A stretch of DNA of 64,000 nucleotides, taken from Fragilaria radians. Taxonomy: Eukaryota > Bacillariophyta > Fragilariophyceae > Fragilariales > Fragilariaceae. Where the stretch lies: the NCBI GenBank assembly GCA_900642245.1, contig CAAAJI010000007.1, forward strand, positions 25,062-89,061. Direction: 5' to 3'. The notes beneath the pieces were generated by a model. It did no database searches. It was not told where the DNA came from and was given only the letters and a program-made list of their open reading frames with translations. Made by a program: the position numbers and the translations under genes. Shown here piece after piece: positions 54,067 through 64,000 of this stretch (the first letter of the stretch is position 1; every line of letters starts with the position of its first letter).

Positions 54067-56835
54067 TTATTTTTCTAAGAGCCGTTGAATCAGTTCAGCT
54101 TTGTTTCCTGAAACTTTTAATCCACGCTCTCGTAACATATCTCTTAAATCTACCACTGTTTTCTTGGCGAGAGAATCATTGTTGCTATCTACCCTGCGAT
54201 TTTCATCAGGAAGTATATTTGAATTGCGTGATTTGCTATCTGTAGTCTGGTCCTTTATTTTCTGAACGTTGCTTGATATCTTCACGCTGCCTGTCCCTGA
54301 AAAGGAGAAGTTGTCCTCAACCAAAGGTGATACATTTAACTCCTTTCCAAGTGAAAGCAATAATTCATCCGGCCCAGAAATAGCATCATTACTCTTGCCA
54401 CCTGAAGAACCAATATCAGCTTCAAGTTGGGAGAAAAAGTCATCACCTTGCCACATTGACTTTGAATCGTTCTCCTTTGGTGTTTGCGACAATTCTTGTT
54501 GTAACTTTGAAAAAAAATCGCTTCCATCTTCAACGTTTGGAAATTCTTTGCTAGGAGAAGATACACGTGAATTTGCCATTTGGGATTTTTCCTCAAGAAC
54601 TCTTTCTTTCTTTTGTCCTTTGGATGGCGTTTCCTTGGACGGAGAAAGTTCCGCCTCTAGACGAGCGAAAAAGTCATCATCGTCCCCTTTGCTTGGCTCT
54701 TGGGATTTTTCAGAAAATGCATTGCGTGACTTGGATTTAAGATTAGGTTGAGGCATGGGAGTTTCTTTGCGAATTTCGTCAGAAGTGAGACTGTCCATTG
54801 AAGAAAGTTCTGCCTCAAGTTGAGCGAAGAAATCATTATTTTCGCTACGATGAAAAGATTTCTCAGATAGCTCCTGCTCGAGACGGGTAAAAAAATCGTC
54901 CTGAACAATTGCATTCTCTGTAACATCACGAAATGATGATTGCTTGCTACCCCTCTGAGGTAACGACTCTCTCTTTACATCATTTGCTTTAGCCTTTTTT
55001 GATGCCGTCGATTCATTCAACTCTGCTTGTAATACAGCAAAGAAATCACCGTCGTCTCTACTTGAAATTTGATCTTTTTGATTTGTATCTGATTGATACG
55101 AGTTGAAGTTGTCCCCGCTATTCAAGTCAGACATCAGTGACGAGAAAAAATCGTCATCATTCTGAGAAATTGAAGTCGATGGCAAGGGACCAGAAGTTGA
55201 CTTATCGTTCTCATTCAATTCTGACATAAGTGAGTTAAAGAAATTATCATCATCAATTTCATTTCTCGACCCAAGGGAAGGAGATGGCGATACAAAGGCA
55301 CTCCAATCCTCACCATCTATGGCGCTTTGATATTTTTGAACTTCGGGGGAACGTTTCGTGCCATACTTATCGGCTCCTTTATTCCTTTCGATTCCTTGGT
55401 CATTCTCTCTTCTTTTTCGTGTTTCCATGTCGGAATTACTGTAGCGAGGAGTGTTACGTTCTGGAAATCGCCCCCACTGACTTTCAGAGTCACTTAAGGG
55501 ATTATTATTCTGAGATTTCGACTGCTGATTAGTTTGAACCCCTTGTTGCTTTTGACTTCGCTGAGATGACCAACTCCTCTCGTCTCGCTTACGTTCCTCT
55601 TCAGAGCGACCAAAAATGTCGCGTTTGTAACGTTCACCTCGAGCCGTCGTTTCAAATCGAGTGTTGCGAGGTCCACGACTATTAAGGTTGCTCATCAATG
55701 CACCTCTAAGACTGTTTCTATCTTGCGGATTCGTCCGATCAGTTTTCCCACGCGATGGGAAGGACGATGCTTTGTTTTCTAAATCAAGTTGTGTGATGGG
55801 AGAACTGGGGCCAGAAAGACCACGAAGGACTTCATCATGAGTCAACTTGCGCACGTCAACAGGATCAAGCCATTCGTCATAACGACTACCATAGGTAAAG
55901 AACCGAATCATGAGTTTTCCATCCTTGAGCCGTTTTACGATTCCATCTTCACCCTTGAATTTGTTATCTCCAATCACTTGAATCATATCATCCACTCGAA
56001 TGTCTCGGTAAACTTTCAATTGCTCCGGATCTAACTTTGATATCTTAGCCCTTTCGTTATCTCGAAGATCATTTTCTTCCGAATCCAAGATGATGCCAAC
56101 GCCGCTTTTCCACATTTCATCGACGGCGGGTTCATTTTGATCAAAATCAATGTTCTGATCCAAATTCTCAAGACCGAATTTTTCGATTTCCATTTCATTT
56201 AATGCCAGTGGAATTGGTGGCAGTTTCCGAGTGCCCTTTCGATGGACAGTCCCCATCCACGAGCGGCAAAGATCTAATTCTTGAATGGCCTCGTAAACAG
56301 GTTCACAAAGTTTTAGCTTTGCAAAAACGTATCCAGGATACCCAACCTTGGTATCCGTGACCATACGATTCGCTCCATGAGATCGGATGGAACGTTCGAT
56401 AGGGACAACAAACTTCACAACTTCGCCCGATTCCAAAAACTGTTGGCATCGTGCTCGACACTGCCGCAGCAAATCTAACTCTTGCGTTGCAACACAATTC
56501 AATAAGTACCACATAGGTTCTTCATCTTCTTCTAAATTCATTCGTTGCCAGAGTTTTCCGAAACGACATGTAGTGATCACACGATGAGACAAAAAAACAT
56601 CATCATTAAATGATGAAGCTTTGCATGGGTATTGCTTATTCAATTGCTTGTGTTCTAAGAGACAATTAGGATTAGGTGACAATGTCAAGGACCCCGTTTT
56701 CAAGCTCGACCAAAGAGAAGGATTGAATTGAAAGGCAGAAGTTCTCAACATTAGCTTGGAGTTGAAGTATGAGATGGAAAGAAAAAGAAGGATATGCTTG
56801 ATGTTTACTACATCATGGAATCGTTCGGACGACAT
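54067..56835 (-). CDS. Plastid NusG-like transcription factor with KOW, DFF-repeat array and SAP domain
   Basis: A 922-residue protein. Residues ~107-225 are a NusG N-terminal (NGN) domain: PMWYLLNCVATQELDLLRQ, FVVPIE, GYPGYVFAKL and WMGTV, ending in IPLALNEMEIEKF. A KOW/Tudor-like segment (~278-332; DDMIQVIGDNKFKGEDGIVK and YDEWLDP) follows, then an Arg/Asn/Gln-rich linker. The region encoded by 55260-54415 holds eight copies of an acidic motif, DDFFxxLxxEL and close variants, plus one degenerate copy. The last ~30 residues are a SAP nucleic-acid-binding helix pair (VVDLRDMLRERGLKVSGNKAELIQRLL). The leader (IKHILLFLSISYF, then LRTSAFQFNP) resembles a bipartite plastid signal with TSAF. In plants NusG-like pTAC13 and the SAP protein pTAC3 both associate with the plastid RNA polymerase; here the two features are in one chain. 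Confidence 0.85.
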   Translation of the reverse strand: MSSERFHDVVNIKHILLFLSISYFNSKLMLRTSAFQFNPSLWSSLKTGSLTLSPNPNCLLEHKQLNKQYPCKASSFNDDVFLSHRVITTCRFGKLWQRMNLEEDEEPMWYLLNCVATQELDLLRQCRARCQQFLESGEVVKFVVPIERSIRSHGANRMVTDTKVGYPGYVFAKLKLCEPVYEAIQELDLCRSWMGTVHRKGTRKLPPIPLALNEMEIEKFGLENLDQNIDFDQNEPAVDEMWKSGVGIILDSEENDLRDNERAKISKLDPEQLKVYRDIRVDDMIQVIGDNKFKGEDGIVKRLKDGKLMIRFFTYGSRYDEWLDPVDVRKLTHDEVLRGLSGPSSPITQLDLENKASSFPSRGKTDRTNPQDRNSLRGALMSNLNSRGPRNTRFETTARGERYKRDIFGRSEEERKRDERSWSSQRSQKQQGVQTNQQSKSQNNNPLSDSESQWGRFPERNTPRYSNSDMETRKRRENDQGIERNKGADKYGTKRSPEVQKYQSAIDGEDWSAFVSPSPSLGSRNEIDDDNFFNSLMSELNENDKSTSGPLPSTSISQNDDDFFSSLMSDLNSGDNFNSYQSDTNQKDQISSRDDGDFFAVLQAELNESTASKKAKANDVKRESLPQRGSKQSSFRDVTENAIVQDDFFTRLEQELSEKSFHRSENNDFFAQLEAELSSMDSLTSDEIRKETPMPQPNLKSKSRNAFSEKSQEPSKGDDDDFFARLEAELSPSKETPSKGQKKERVLEEKSQMANSRVSSPSKEFPNVEDGSDFFSKLQQELSQTPKENDSKSMWQGDDFFSQLEADIGSSGGKSNDAISGPDELLLSLGKELNVSPLVEDNFSFSGTGSVKISSNVQKIKDQTTDSKSRNSNILPDENRRVDSNNDSLAKKTVVDLRDMLRERGLKVSGNKAELIQRLLEK
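54415..55260 (-). repeat. Protein-level array of eight DFF motifs
   Basis: Within the NusG-like gene the motif [DNG]DFFxxLxx[ED][LI] occurs at about 55229-55255, 55140-55165, 55030-55050, 54880-54905, 54815-54835, 54655-54680, 54500-54520 and 54420-54440. Examples are DDDFFSSLMSDLN, NNDFFAQLEAELS and DDDDFFARLEAELS. Spacers of 20-50 residues vary in sequence and length, so the motifs and not the spacers are conserved. Confidence 0.85.
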
Positions 56836-57384
56836 TGATGATTAATCCAATATCTTCAACAGTTTCAGCAATCGCAAATGGACGAAAATTAGTTCTGTCA
56901 GGTTTCCAGATTGATTGATGGGGTGGGTGACTGCCCGACGGATGGATGATAGTGGTTCTTGTGTACTGCTGATTTCGTAGTATTACTGTTGCAAGACGAC
57001 AAATCCTTAACTCTAAACTATCTACAAGTACTCTACACTTGTTCACAAAACCTTTTTCTGACTTGAAGGGGTTATGTTGTGCTATGTTAACACCATAATT
57101 ATAATAAACTAGGTAATTATTGTCCGGATAATTGTGAGCAATAGATTTTTGGTACTCATATTCCAAAGCAGTGGGATGAAATGCTGGAGTAAAGTATTTT
57201 GATCTTGATTTTTTTCGAAGATGCATCGAAGAATCATGTCATTGGGGTGTAAGTTCTTGGAAAGCTACTTAATGAACTATACGAGCAAAACCATTGAGCG
57301 ACATAGAGCATTGAAAGAGATGGAAAAATCCCTTTTGGGTTGGTTCATTTGTCATGATTTTTTTGCTTTGATCACTATTTGCAG
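56836..57384. other. Intergenic, nothing recognised
   Basis: 5' flank of the NusG-like gene. The 137-codon minus frame at 56813-57226 overlaps that gene's start and has no domain. Confidence 0.4.
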
Positions 57385-57745
57385 GATAAATGTTTCATTT
57401 AGAGCAAAATCAGGACATAACATTCAGGAATTATGGATGTTGACTTTATTTCAATGACAGAAAGATCCGATTTTTCTTCCAATGTTTGGATTGGGGATAG
57501 TGGAGCCATGTGTCACCACTATAACAGCAATGAATGTCTCTATTAGGTAAAGGTCATCGCTGAGAAGATATCTGTGGTTAATGGAACGACAATGGAACTG
57601 TAACAATTGCGACACTTAGAGTTGATATTCCACAGAAGGATTGTAAATACTTTAGGTCAAAGTTGAAAATGTTTCCCCTAAGCCTTGTAATAATATCTTT
57701 TTCAAGGTTCTCAAATGTCTTTCGAATCTGAAATGTTGTCACAGT
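57385..57745 (+). mobile_element. Copia gag zinc-knuckle/protease relic
   Basis: Plus-strand translation with frameshifts gives KCFI, a stop where a cysteine is expected, then SKSGHN (a decayed CCHC knuckle). About 35 codons later comes VWIGDSGAMCHHYNSN (57482-57529), the classic copia aspartic protease W-x-DSGA-x-x-H signature. VVNGTTMEL and, in another frame, TLRVDIPQKD follow, matching the protease body. The frame is broken by several stops. It lies about 0.5 kb ahead of a truncated LTR in the same orientation. Confidence 0.75.
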
Positions 57746-58274
57746 GGACTATACGATTAGGGTTAAAAGCTGAATTCCAAGAACGCTTTTGTATCATGAG
57801 TTTGGCCAGTCTAACAACAAATTTAATCTTCAACCAACAATATACAATTGGAAGATTGAAGAAGTTTAGATACTGATGAAGAATGTGGGCTTGGAAAAAA
57901 AATGTTATGGGAAACCAACAATTTTTGAATGGTCTGATGGAAGCAAGACTATGGGACAGAGATTCTCCAACCGCTATTTGCTTGAAAATAGGAGACAGTT
58001 TCGGTGGTGTAAAGCTTGGACTGTGATTATTGAACTATATTCATATTCATTCTTCTGTTGGATTTATAGCTTTTCCAATAAGAGTCCTTTAAATGAAAGC
58101 TTCAGGCTAAATTTTACAGGCGAAAGATGAAAAAATATTGGATGTGACTGTTTGAGGTGCAATTAGGCACGTGAGAACAAATCCAGATGTCACTTGTAAG
58201 CAGGAAGGCTAAGGAACTACGTTTGAGTGTTCAGGACCAAAGACTTCTAAAGGAAAGGGGAAAAAATTGGAGGT
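57746..58274. other. Unassigned sequence between protease relic and LTR
   Basis: Probably decayed or deleted copia interior. The 84-codon plus frame at 57876-58130 has no motif I can name. Confidence 0.4.
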
Positions 58275-58635
58275 ATCTTTAATAGTTGTTCCTAACATAT
58301 TGACATGACAATCCTGAAAAGAGAATAAATGATCTTCTTCATTTATAAGTATTTTAAGCATCACCAAATTCCTAAAAGGCAATGTCTTTATTGAATTTGC
58401 AGAATGTATAGAATGAATTGTTAAGTATGTAACCTATTCTAAATTTAGATGAGTAAAAATACGAATATTTCTAGTATTATTTAATATGCACTAGCAATAA
58501 CTTGAATGTCTCCAGTATCTGTACACCTACAAATCTCTTAGTCATAGTAACCTATTGTAGCATTGCTAGACTTTATTGCTTTACAACCTATGGTGTTAGG
58601 TATTGTCTTCATGCATTTAACACAAAGGTATGTCA
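58275..58635 (+). repeat. Truncated copia-type LTR, copy 4
   Basis: Matches positions 196-548 of copy 1 (for example GATCTTCTTCATTTATAAG and TCTAGTATTATTTA) and ends with the same AAAGGTATGTCA. The first ~200 bases of the LTR are absent. It is more diverged than the other copies, with several small indels. It ends about 280 bases before the EXO70 start codon. Confidence 0.8.
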
Positions 58636-58916
58636 AAATGTACTCATTGTGGTATGTGTTTGTTTTGAACACTGGGTAGATGTCACCTCTTAAGCTTTTC
58701 TGACTTTCATAATTCTGTTGGAAGAGCACATTTGTGTAGATTTTTATTTATGTCTATAGATTTGTCACCAATGTACACTGTCAATCTTGGAAATACAAAT
58801 TGCCAAATCGCTTTTGATATAGTTTGTGTATCCCTTATCCCTTTCAATGTTGTTGCCCTACACTGCGTGTGGCCATGCACTGGCACAAGCATTTCAAAGT
58901 CTGAAACAGCAATGCC

Positions 58917-61454
58917 ATGAACGCTTCAGCGATCCTTAATCAAGTTTTGTCGGGAGAGTCGACAGATGCTAAGTCTCGCATTCAGGCTCTTCATATAGCC
59001 TTGGGAAAGATGAACTCCACAACTATTGAATCCTTACGATGTTGCGATGCATTGCGAATGCGAAGTAACAATTTGGATTCACTCACGTCTCCCGCGTCAG
59101 ATGCCAGTGCGCTCATGTCAGTTGCTGCAAGCAACTTGGGATCCACCTTGGTCAAGCTTAAGGATGCACGCGATAAGTTCGAAACTGTTCGCGATTGTGA
59201 GCCAGCCATTGATAGGTTGAGAGATGGAATAAAGGAAATGGAGGATAAACGTTTGAACAAGGCGAAAACTAAGGACTTGAAGAGTGAACGATCTAACAAG
59301 GGCAAAGATGGAAATGCAGTCATTTTAACTGAACAAGATGTCTATGCTGCCGCAGATAGCATGGAAATTCTTCGTGATGCATTTGACTACTTTCTGGAAA
59401 GAAAGGCTTGGAGATCGACACCTTCTGCCCTTCAACATTTAGAACGAGTACATAAGCAAGGAGTCTCAAGCATGTGTACTTTAATAACTTCTCACCTACT
59501 TGCTTCTGGCCCGGCTATTCAGCTTAAAAAAGTAGGAAATGGGAAGGAAAGTGCCACGATTCCTGGAACCAACGAATCGGCACAGGAAGTAAGATTTTTT
59601 GGTTTTTTATGTTATCAGGATCAATTTGCATAACCTAACAAGTGCCTCTTTCTTTGCTTTATTATTCAGACCCGTGATCGTCTAACAAAAGCGCTGCAAA
59701 ATCGTGATCTTCTCAAATCAATTGGGGAGTATGAAGAGCAACAACCTGTTGAGGCTCGACCCATTCGAGAAATGCGAGCAGTCTTTGAGTGCTTGGGAGG
59801 AGAAGGTCATCATTTAGGACCAACAAGGAAGAAAGAGCCTGCTTCACTAACTTCCATCTTTGGTGTGCAAGCTACGAAGGTTAATCGTACAGAAAAGGTC
59901 GGATCTGGTGGGTTTTCGAACTTAGTTAAGAAGCCGCTCAAGACAGGTTTCGCTCAAATTGACGCCTACGGAGAAGCCCGAAAAGATATCGCATTTAAGG
60001 CCATTGATGGCTATTACAAAAAAATCAGGGCCGATCGCAAAAAGAAGGCGGAAAAAGCCAAATCTTTTGATGAAGAGAACTCTAATGACGAGGAAGCCGA
60101 TGCAGCAGCCCGAGATGCAGTTCGTTGCTTGGAACACGCAATGGTTGTTGTTGCAGGAGAAAAAAATGTTTATCGAGCCATAGTGGCTCCTTCCTTGGTT
60201 CAAAACCATGATGAAGACGCCGTCAAAATCTCGCCGTTTTATCGCAAGGCTTGTGTGGCTGCATACTCACACGCTGTGGCGGCAGTGGTCGATCGTACTA
60301 TGGATATTATTGAGACTGTATTTCTCAAGGAAGGTGGAATAGGTCAATCAAGTGGGGCGGAAAAGGAGGGAACGGCAACTGGTTTTACGGTGAGAGCTGC
60401 TGCTTCTGCTGCAGCGGCAGGCTTGCGGATGCTGGATGGTGTCCGTATGCTTGGTCCTTCCTTAGCTAAACTCTGTGAAATGTCACTTGAAGAAGACAAG
60501 GAACAAGATGGGAAAGTAAATCCTTCCAATTCGAGTATTGCTTCAGCGCTTTGTATTGTTATTCATAGAACAACTGTCAAGAATTGCGCAAAAACGTTAG
60601 AAAACTTAGCTAAGGCTATTCAAGAAGACCCAAATAATGGACCCAAACATCGCCCTCCAGATTGTCGTCTGGCAACGGTCACATCTGACGTTGTCCGAGC
60701 AGTACGCGTAATTTCTCCTTTTGTCAGTGCGTATAAGTCAGTTACCAAACGAAGGGCACTCCCATGGGACCCCAACACAGGTGACGAAGCAGGCGAAATG
60801 GACTCATACGTCAGATTCCTGATCATGCGTTTACTCAACTCATTGCAAGGAAAAGCACTAAACTATACGAAGAACTCAGAAGATGAAGGTGGTCAGGCAA
60901 AATCAAACATGTTCATGATAAACAACACGTTTTACTTATTGCAACAACTCTCTCCTAAAACTGATGGTGAGGTTGCTGATGCAGAAACATATCAAATAGA
61001 CGGAGTATGGTTTAAGGAGAAAGTTAACACAATCTTTCAATCGGAACGCGGTAAGTATTTGGCAAGCTGGGAACTTATCAATTCTCATTTGACAGCAGTG
61101 GATTCGGCTGGTCTGGAATACCAAAAGAATAAAAATATTTTATCCTTGGAATCCGGGCGTATGTTTAAGGATCGATTCAAGGGCTTTAACGACGATTTCC
61201 AACGAATGTATGACATTCACCATCCTCTTTCAGTAATTGATAACGGTCTTCGCAAGGAATTACAAGAAGCAGTAAAGGAAGTCTTCGTAGCTCGGTACGA
61301 AAAGTTTTACCAGAAGTATTCGCGCTTCCGTTTCTCTAAGAGAAATCAAGATGAATATCTGAAATACCCTCCAGCAAAAGTGGATTCTATGTTGAGCCGA
61401 ATGTATGGTGGAAACTTGACTGCCACGAAAGAGGATGGATTATCTTCATTTTAG
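58917..61454 (+). CDS. EXO70: Exocyst complex subunit EXO70, two exons
   Basis: Exons 58917-59588 and 59670-61454 encode 818 residues. The 81-nt intron runs GTAAGA...ATTCAG and falls between codons, so the frame is kept. EXO70 is the exocyst subunit that binds membrane phosphoinositides and helps tether secretory vesicles. The N-terminal ~220 residues are helical, coiled-coil-like (LVKLKDARDKFETVRDCEPAIDRLRDGIKEMEDKRL). The C-terminal EXO70 domain is recognisable by MDSYVRFLIMRLLNSLQGKA, NMFMINNTFYLLQQL, and especially VARYEKFYQKYSRFRFSKRNQDEYLKYPPAKVDSMLSRMYGG at the end (the FYxKY...KYxxxxVxxML hallmark). Length is somewhat greater than the ~650 of plant and animal forms. Stramenopiles usually carry few copies, so it is probably housekeeping. 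Confidence 0.9.
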
Positions 61455-62166
61455 CCCGTCATCTATGAACACAATTTTGAGTCTTCTGGATTGCGAAAGT
61501 CATGAATTAATCAGTTTAAGGACAAAGATTTAAGACACTCTTGTGTTCTCGTAACTTTTTTCAAACGTTAAATGCAAAGTGACGTCGATTATCGCTTTAT
61601 CACATGTTCCCTTGTGATGGTATGATGGTTTCTCGTAATATTCATATATGGTAGTAAAATGTTCGTTACTTTTCCTTGACAATTGTTTTCGTTTTATGCT
61701 ATCTTTTATGCCGATACCATCTAGTGCTTGTTGTCTTCCTTCCCTTACGTAAAGTCCACGCTTGAATTGGGGTAACTTCATCGCTAAAGTTTATTGCGTA
61801 CCCTTGAAATCGATACAATTCTTCCAATATTCAAAATAAACGCAATCTGGTTAAATGACGACAACGTTCGAAGAGTTAAGCAGCCCTTTCATGAATTCCC
61901 ATGAATTGTAATTAGCGCAAAGGAAGTCTATGTGTTGATACTGGTCTGCAGAATTTTCCCGTTTGTTTAGAGATACAAACGATCTCGATAACCCACTAGC
62001 TGTTTATCAAGTCACTAAGAAATGATGACGGACAAAGTTGCTTACGACATGTTGATAAAAGAATTGAACATATTTCGACATCGAATTCTTTACCACCTCA
62101 TGGGAAGCTGTGCTTATACTTATAAAATCTAGATAGCAAATCATATTAAATAGTATAAGTTAATAA
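61455..62166. other. Intergenic between convergent genes
   Basis: 712 bases between the 3' ends of EXO70 and the poly(A) polymerase gene. An 83-codon minus frame at 61530-61781 has no domain. AT-rich; nothing else noticed. Confidence 0.45.
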
Positions 62167-64000
62167 TTAGTATGCAGTGTTTGATGGGACTACTACCTTT
62201 TTGCCAGTTCGATAATATCCTAAACCTCTCTCCCCCAGCTTGAATTCAAAGCCAGCCAGTCTCCCCGTCCATTTGGGGCTGGGTGAAAAGTCAGCGTCAC
62301 CTTTATCAACAATGTGTCCGTTTGCATCCAACTCGACGATATCCCATTTTGTGTTGAATTGTATCTTGGCACTTTCAATAGTATTTTCTTGACTTTGTTG
62401 CCGCCAAAGTTGTACCATATTCCCACCAACAACCTTTTGTTCATCATCACTGACAATATTGATTCCCAACTTACGAAGAATATCTATCTCTTCCTTTCCG
62501 ACCGGAAGGCTACGCTTATTATTGTGCTGCTTCTTTTTTATTCGAGGGACCATAAACGTATCTCTAGCAGAGTCTCCACTATAGATAAGCGCGTCATCTT
62601 CATCTTCATCTTGATCGATCATATCGTCATCACCATCGTCCATCAACTCGCCAGCCAGTAACTTTCTTCGATTAGCTTCTGCTTCTTCCCTTGTTTTACC
62701 ACCACTAATATCTTGACTGGGATCAAAAATGTTTTGAAATAAGTTTACTTCTTCACTAGCTTCGACAAAAGAGGCGTCATCTGAGGTTCCTGCACTGGGG
62801 GCATCCGCTTCAACTCGCTCTTCTTTCACAATCAGTTCTTCAAGCTCTTCCTTAATTCTTATTTCTTCATCGTCATGGATGGAGTCCTCCTCACGCTTAC
62901 GCTTACCCTCGCCTTTCGATACACTGACATTTTCATTTTCAATCATAGCTTTTTTTGCAATAATTTCAGATAACTTGGCCTTCTTCAATTGTAGTTCTCT
63001 CTCATACCGTCTTTTCTGTAACCGCGGATCTGCATTTCGCAAAGAGCGCCTCCGTTTCATCGCAATTTCTTTGTTTCCGTCTAGAAAACAAACTTTCGGA
63101 AGTTCTTTGGCACGAAACGTTTTTGCCACTAGGTCCATTCCCGGTACAAGAGGCTGAAACTTGCTGAGCTCCCATTGTGAAAAGTTTTGTAGCTGCTGCT
63201 CAATATTAAGTTCTTTTCCACGCATTCGAAGCTTATCGATTTGAAATCCGACGAAGTATGTAGCAGAATTCTCCCTTTGAGCTTTCGTAAGGAGAGCTCC
63301 ACGATCTGCTATGCAGGCTTTGATTTCCTTGTTCCAGAGTTGAATTTTCTTGAGCGGTAGGGACCTTCCCAGCATATTGCTAACTAAGACACGGAGGCGA
63401 GATTCGCAAAACATTTTCCACGTTTGTGCATCGGTTTTCGTCGGGGCAACCACACAAAGTGATAAATAGTTTGGGTACTCTATGAAAAAATCGGAAGGAG
63501 CAAAGAGTCTTGACCAATCCATAAGCTTCGCCGGGCTTTGCTGATGATCCTTCCAGAGCTGATCTATAATTGCAAAGGCTCGTCTAAATTCACCCGTCAT
63601 GATTTGCAACGTCTGTCGCGACATGGAAAGAGAGGAATTCATGGCGGGATATGCAGGTGTTATGATCGGTGCATGAGAATTTCTCGGATTATGCTGCGGA
63701 CTCCACACCGTCAGTCCATAGCCTGCATCATGTGGCTTGGTCAACATCATGGGCTTTGGCCACGGCCAAACATGCCCTAGCACTAGGAAGAACTTACGAA
63801 GGAGTGCCGCTGGGCAGTCCAACGGGTACAGTTGGACACAGAGTGCCACTGCAATATTGATATTCACTCCACCCCAATAGCCCATTTTATTACTGTATAA
63901 CCCTCGTGCTTTGCACCATTTTCGAACGCAGCGGACGACTGTCAGAAATGTCTGATAACGTTCTGGAGTTCCACTGACGAGTTTGGCTATTAAATTCGTA
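62167..64000 (-). CDS. Nuclear poly(A) polymerase, 3' part (gene continues past window end)
   Basis: The frame is open to the window edge, so the 5' part, with the nucleotidyltransferase domain and its catalytic aspartates, lies outside; about 610 residues are visible. The visible N-terminus is the poly(A) polymerase central domain: VVRCVRKWCKARGLYSNKMG, YWGGVNINIAVALCVQLYP, PWPKPMMLTKP, AYGL-type WSPQHNPRNS and ITPAYPAMNSS. The RNA-binding domain follows (WSRLFAPSDFFIEYPNYLSL and WKMFCESRLRVLVSNM). The tail is acidic, with basic nuclear-localisation-like patches (MKRRRS, KRKREE). It ends in KWTG, then GFEFKLGERGLGYY, the same motif as in the L1-domain gene at 48.7 kb. The enzyme adds poly(A) tails to nuclear pre-mRNA. 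The methionine at 63885 is internal, not the start. Confidence 0.9.
   Translation of the reverse strand, partial: TNLIAKLVSGTPERYQTFLTVVRCVRKWCKARGLYSNKMGYWGGVNINIAVALCVQLYPLDCPAALLRKFFLVLGHVWPWPKPMMLTKPHDAGYGLTVWSPQHNPRNSHAPIITPAYPAMNSSLSMSRQTLQIMTGEFRRAFAIIDQLWKDHQQSPAKLMDWSRLFAPSDFFIEYPNYLSLCVVAPTKTDAQTWKMFCESRLRVLVSNMLGRSLPLKKIQLWNKEIKACIADRGALLTKAQRENSATYFVGFQIDKLRMRGKELNIEQQLQNFSQWELSKFQPLVPGMDLVAKTFRAKELPKVCFLDGNKEIAMKRRRSLRNADPRLQKRRYERELQLKKAKLSEIIAKKAMIENENVSVSKGEGKRKREEDSIHDDEEIRIKEELEELIVKEERVEADAPSAGTSDDASFVEASEEVNLFQNIFDPSQDISGGKTREEAEANRRKLLAGELMDDGDDDMIDQDEDEDDALIYSGDSARDTFMVPRIKKKQHNNKRSLPVGKEEIDILRKLGINIVSDDEQKVVGGNMVQLWRQQSQENTIESAKIQFNTKWDIVELDANGHIVDKGDADFSPSPKWTGRLAGFEFKLGERGLGYYRTGKKVVVPSNTAY

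Noticed and set aside
1..64000. tRNA genes, rRNA genes, CRISPR arrays or operons
   Set aside because: No cloverleaf-type conserved arms, no rRNA stretches and no regular repeat-spacer arrays were seen; the gene spacing and introns are eukaryotic.

Overview
The window reads as nuclear DNA of a stramenopile alga, most likely a diatom. The evidence is an AT-rich background, widely spaced genes on both strands with no operons, short GT-AG introns (62 to 134 nt), and several proteins whose N-termini look like diatom bipartite plastid signals (a hydrophobic segment followed by an ASAF-like site). Families typical of these algae are also present: a FluG-type glutamine synthetase, an IQM-like protein, an ankyrin-bearing potassium channel, and Ty1/copia relics close to diatom CoDi-type elements. 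I cannot name the species.

Layout. 0-16 kb: a copia-type LTR, a FluG-like glutamine synthetase gene, a decayed copia RT/RNase H on the minus strand, an IQM-like gene, a small TPR-like gene, and an assembly gap of 967 N that sits inside another LTR copy. 16-26 kb: a 2OG-Fe(II) oxygenase/methyltransferase fusion, a three-exon FAIM-like/RRM gene, and a voltage-gated, CNBD and ankyrin K+ channel. 26-36 kb: a long gene-poor stretch with a small telomere-like insertion, then a mitochondrial carrier, a two-exon EF-hand gene and a complete solo LTR with a 5-bp target duplication. 36-46 kb: a 1273-residue orphan protein, a secreted ankyrin-rich protein, and a probably plastid-targeted extended SDR. 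48-57 kb: an L1-domain nucleolar protein, a probably plastid tRNA m7G methyltransferase, a small prefoldin-like gene, and a probably plastid NusG-like protein with a repeat array and a SAP domain. 57-64 kb: a copia gag/protease relic with a truncated LTR, the EXO70 exocyst subunit gene (two exons), and the 3' part of a nuclear poly(A) polymerase gene that runs off the window.

The genes do not form one pathway. Recurring themes are plastid gene expression (NusG-like, TrmB-like), nuclear RNA biology (poly(A) polymerase, L1-domain protein, RRM protein), calcium and ion signalling (EF-hand, IQM-like, K+ channel), and one retrotransposon family that has seeded at least four LTR copies. The observations most worth following are the NusG/SAP protein with eight DFF-type repeats, the oxygenase/methyltransferase fusion, the FAIM/RRM fusion, and a C-terminal GFxFKLG-GLGYY motif shared by two unrelated RNA-linked proteins 14 kb apart.
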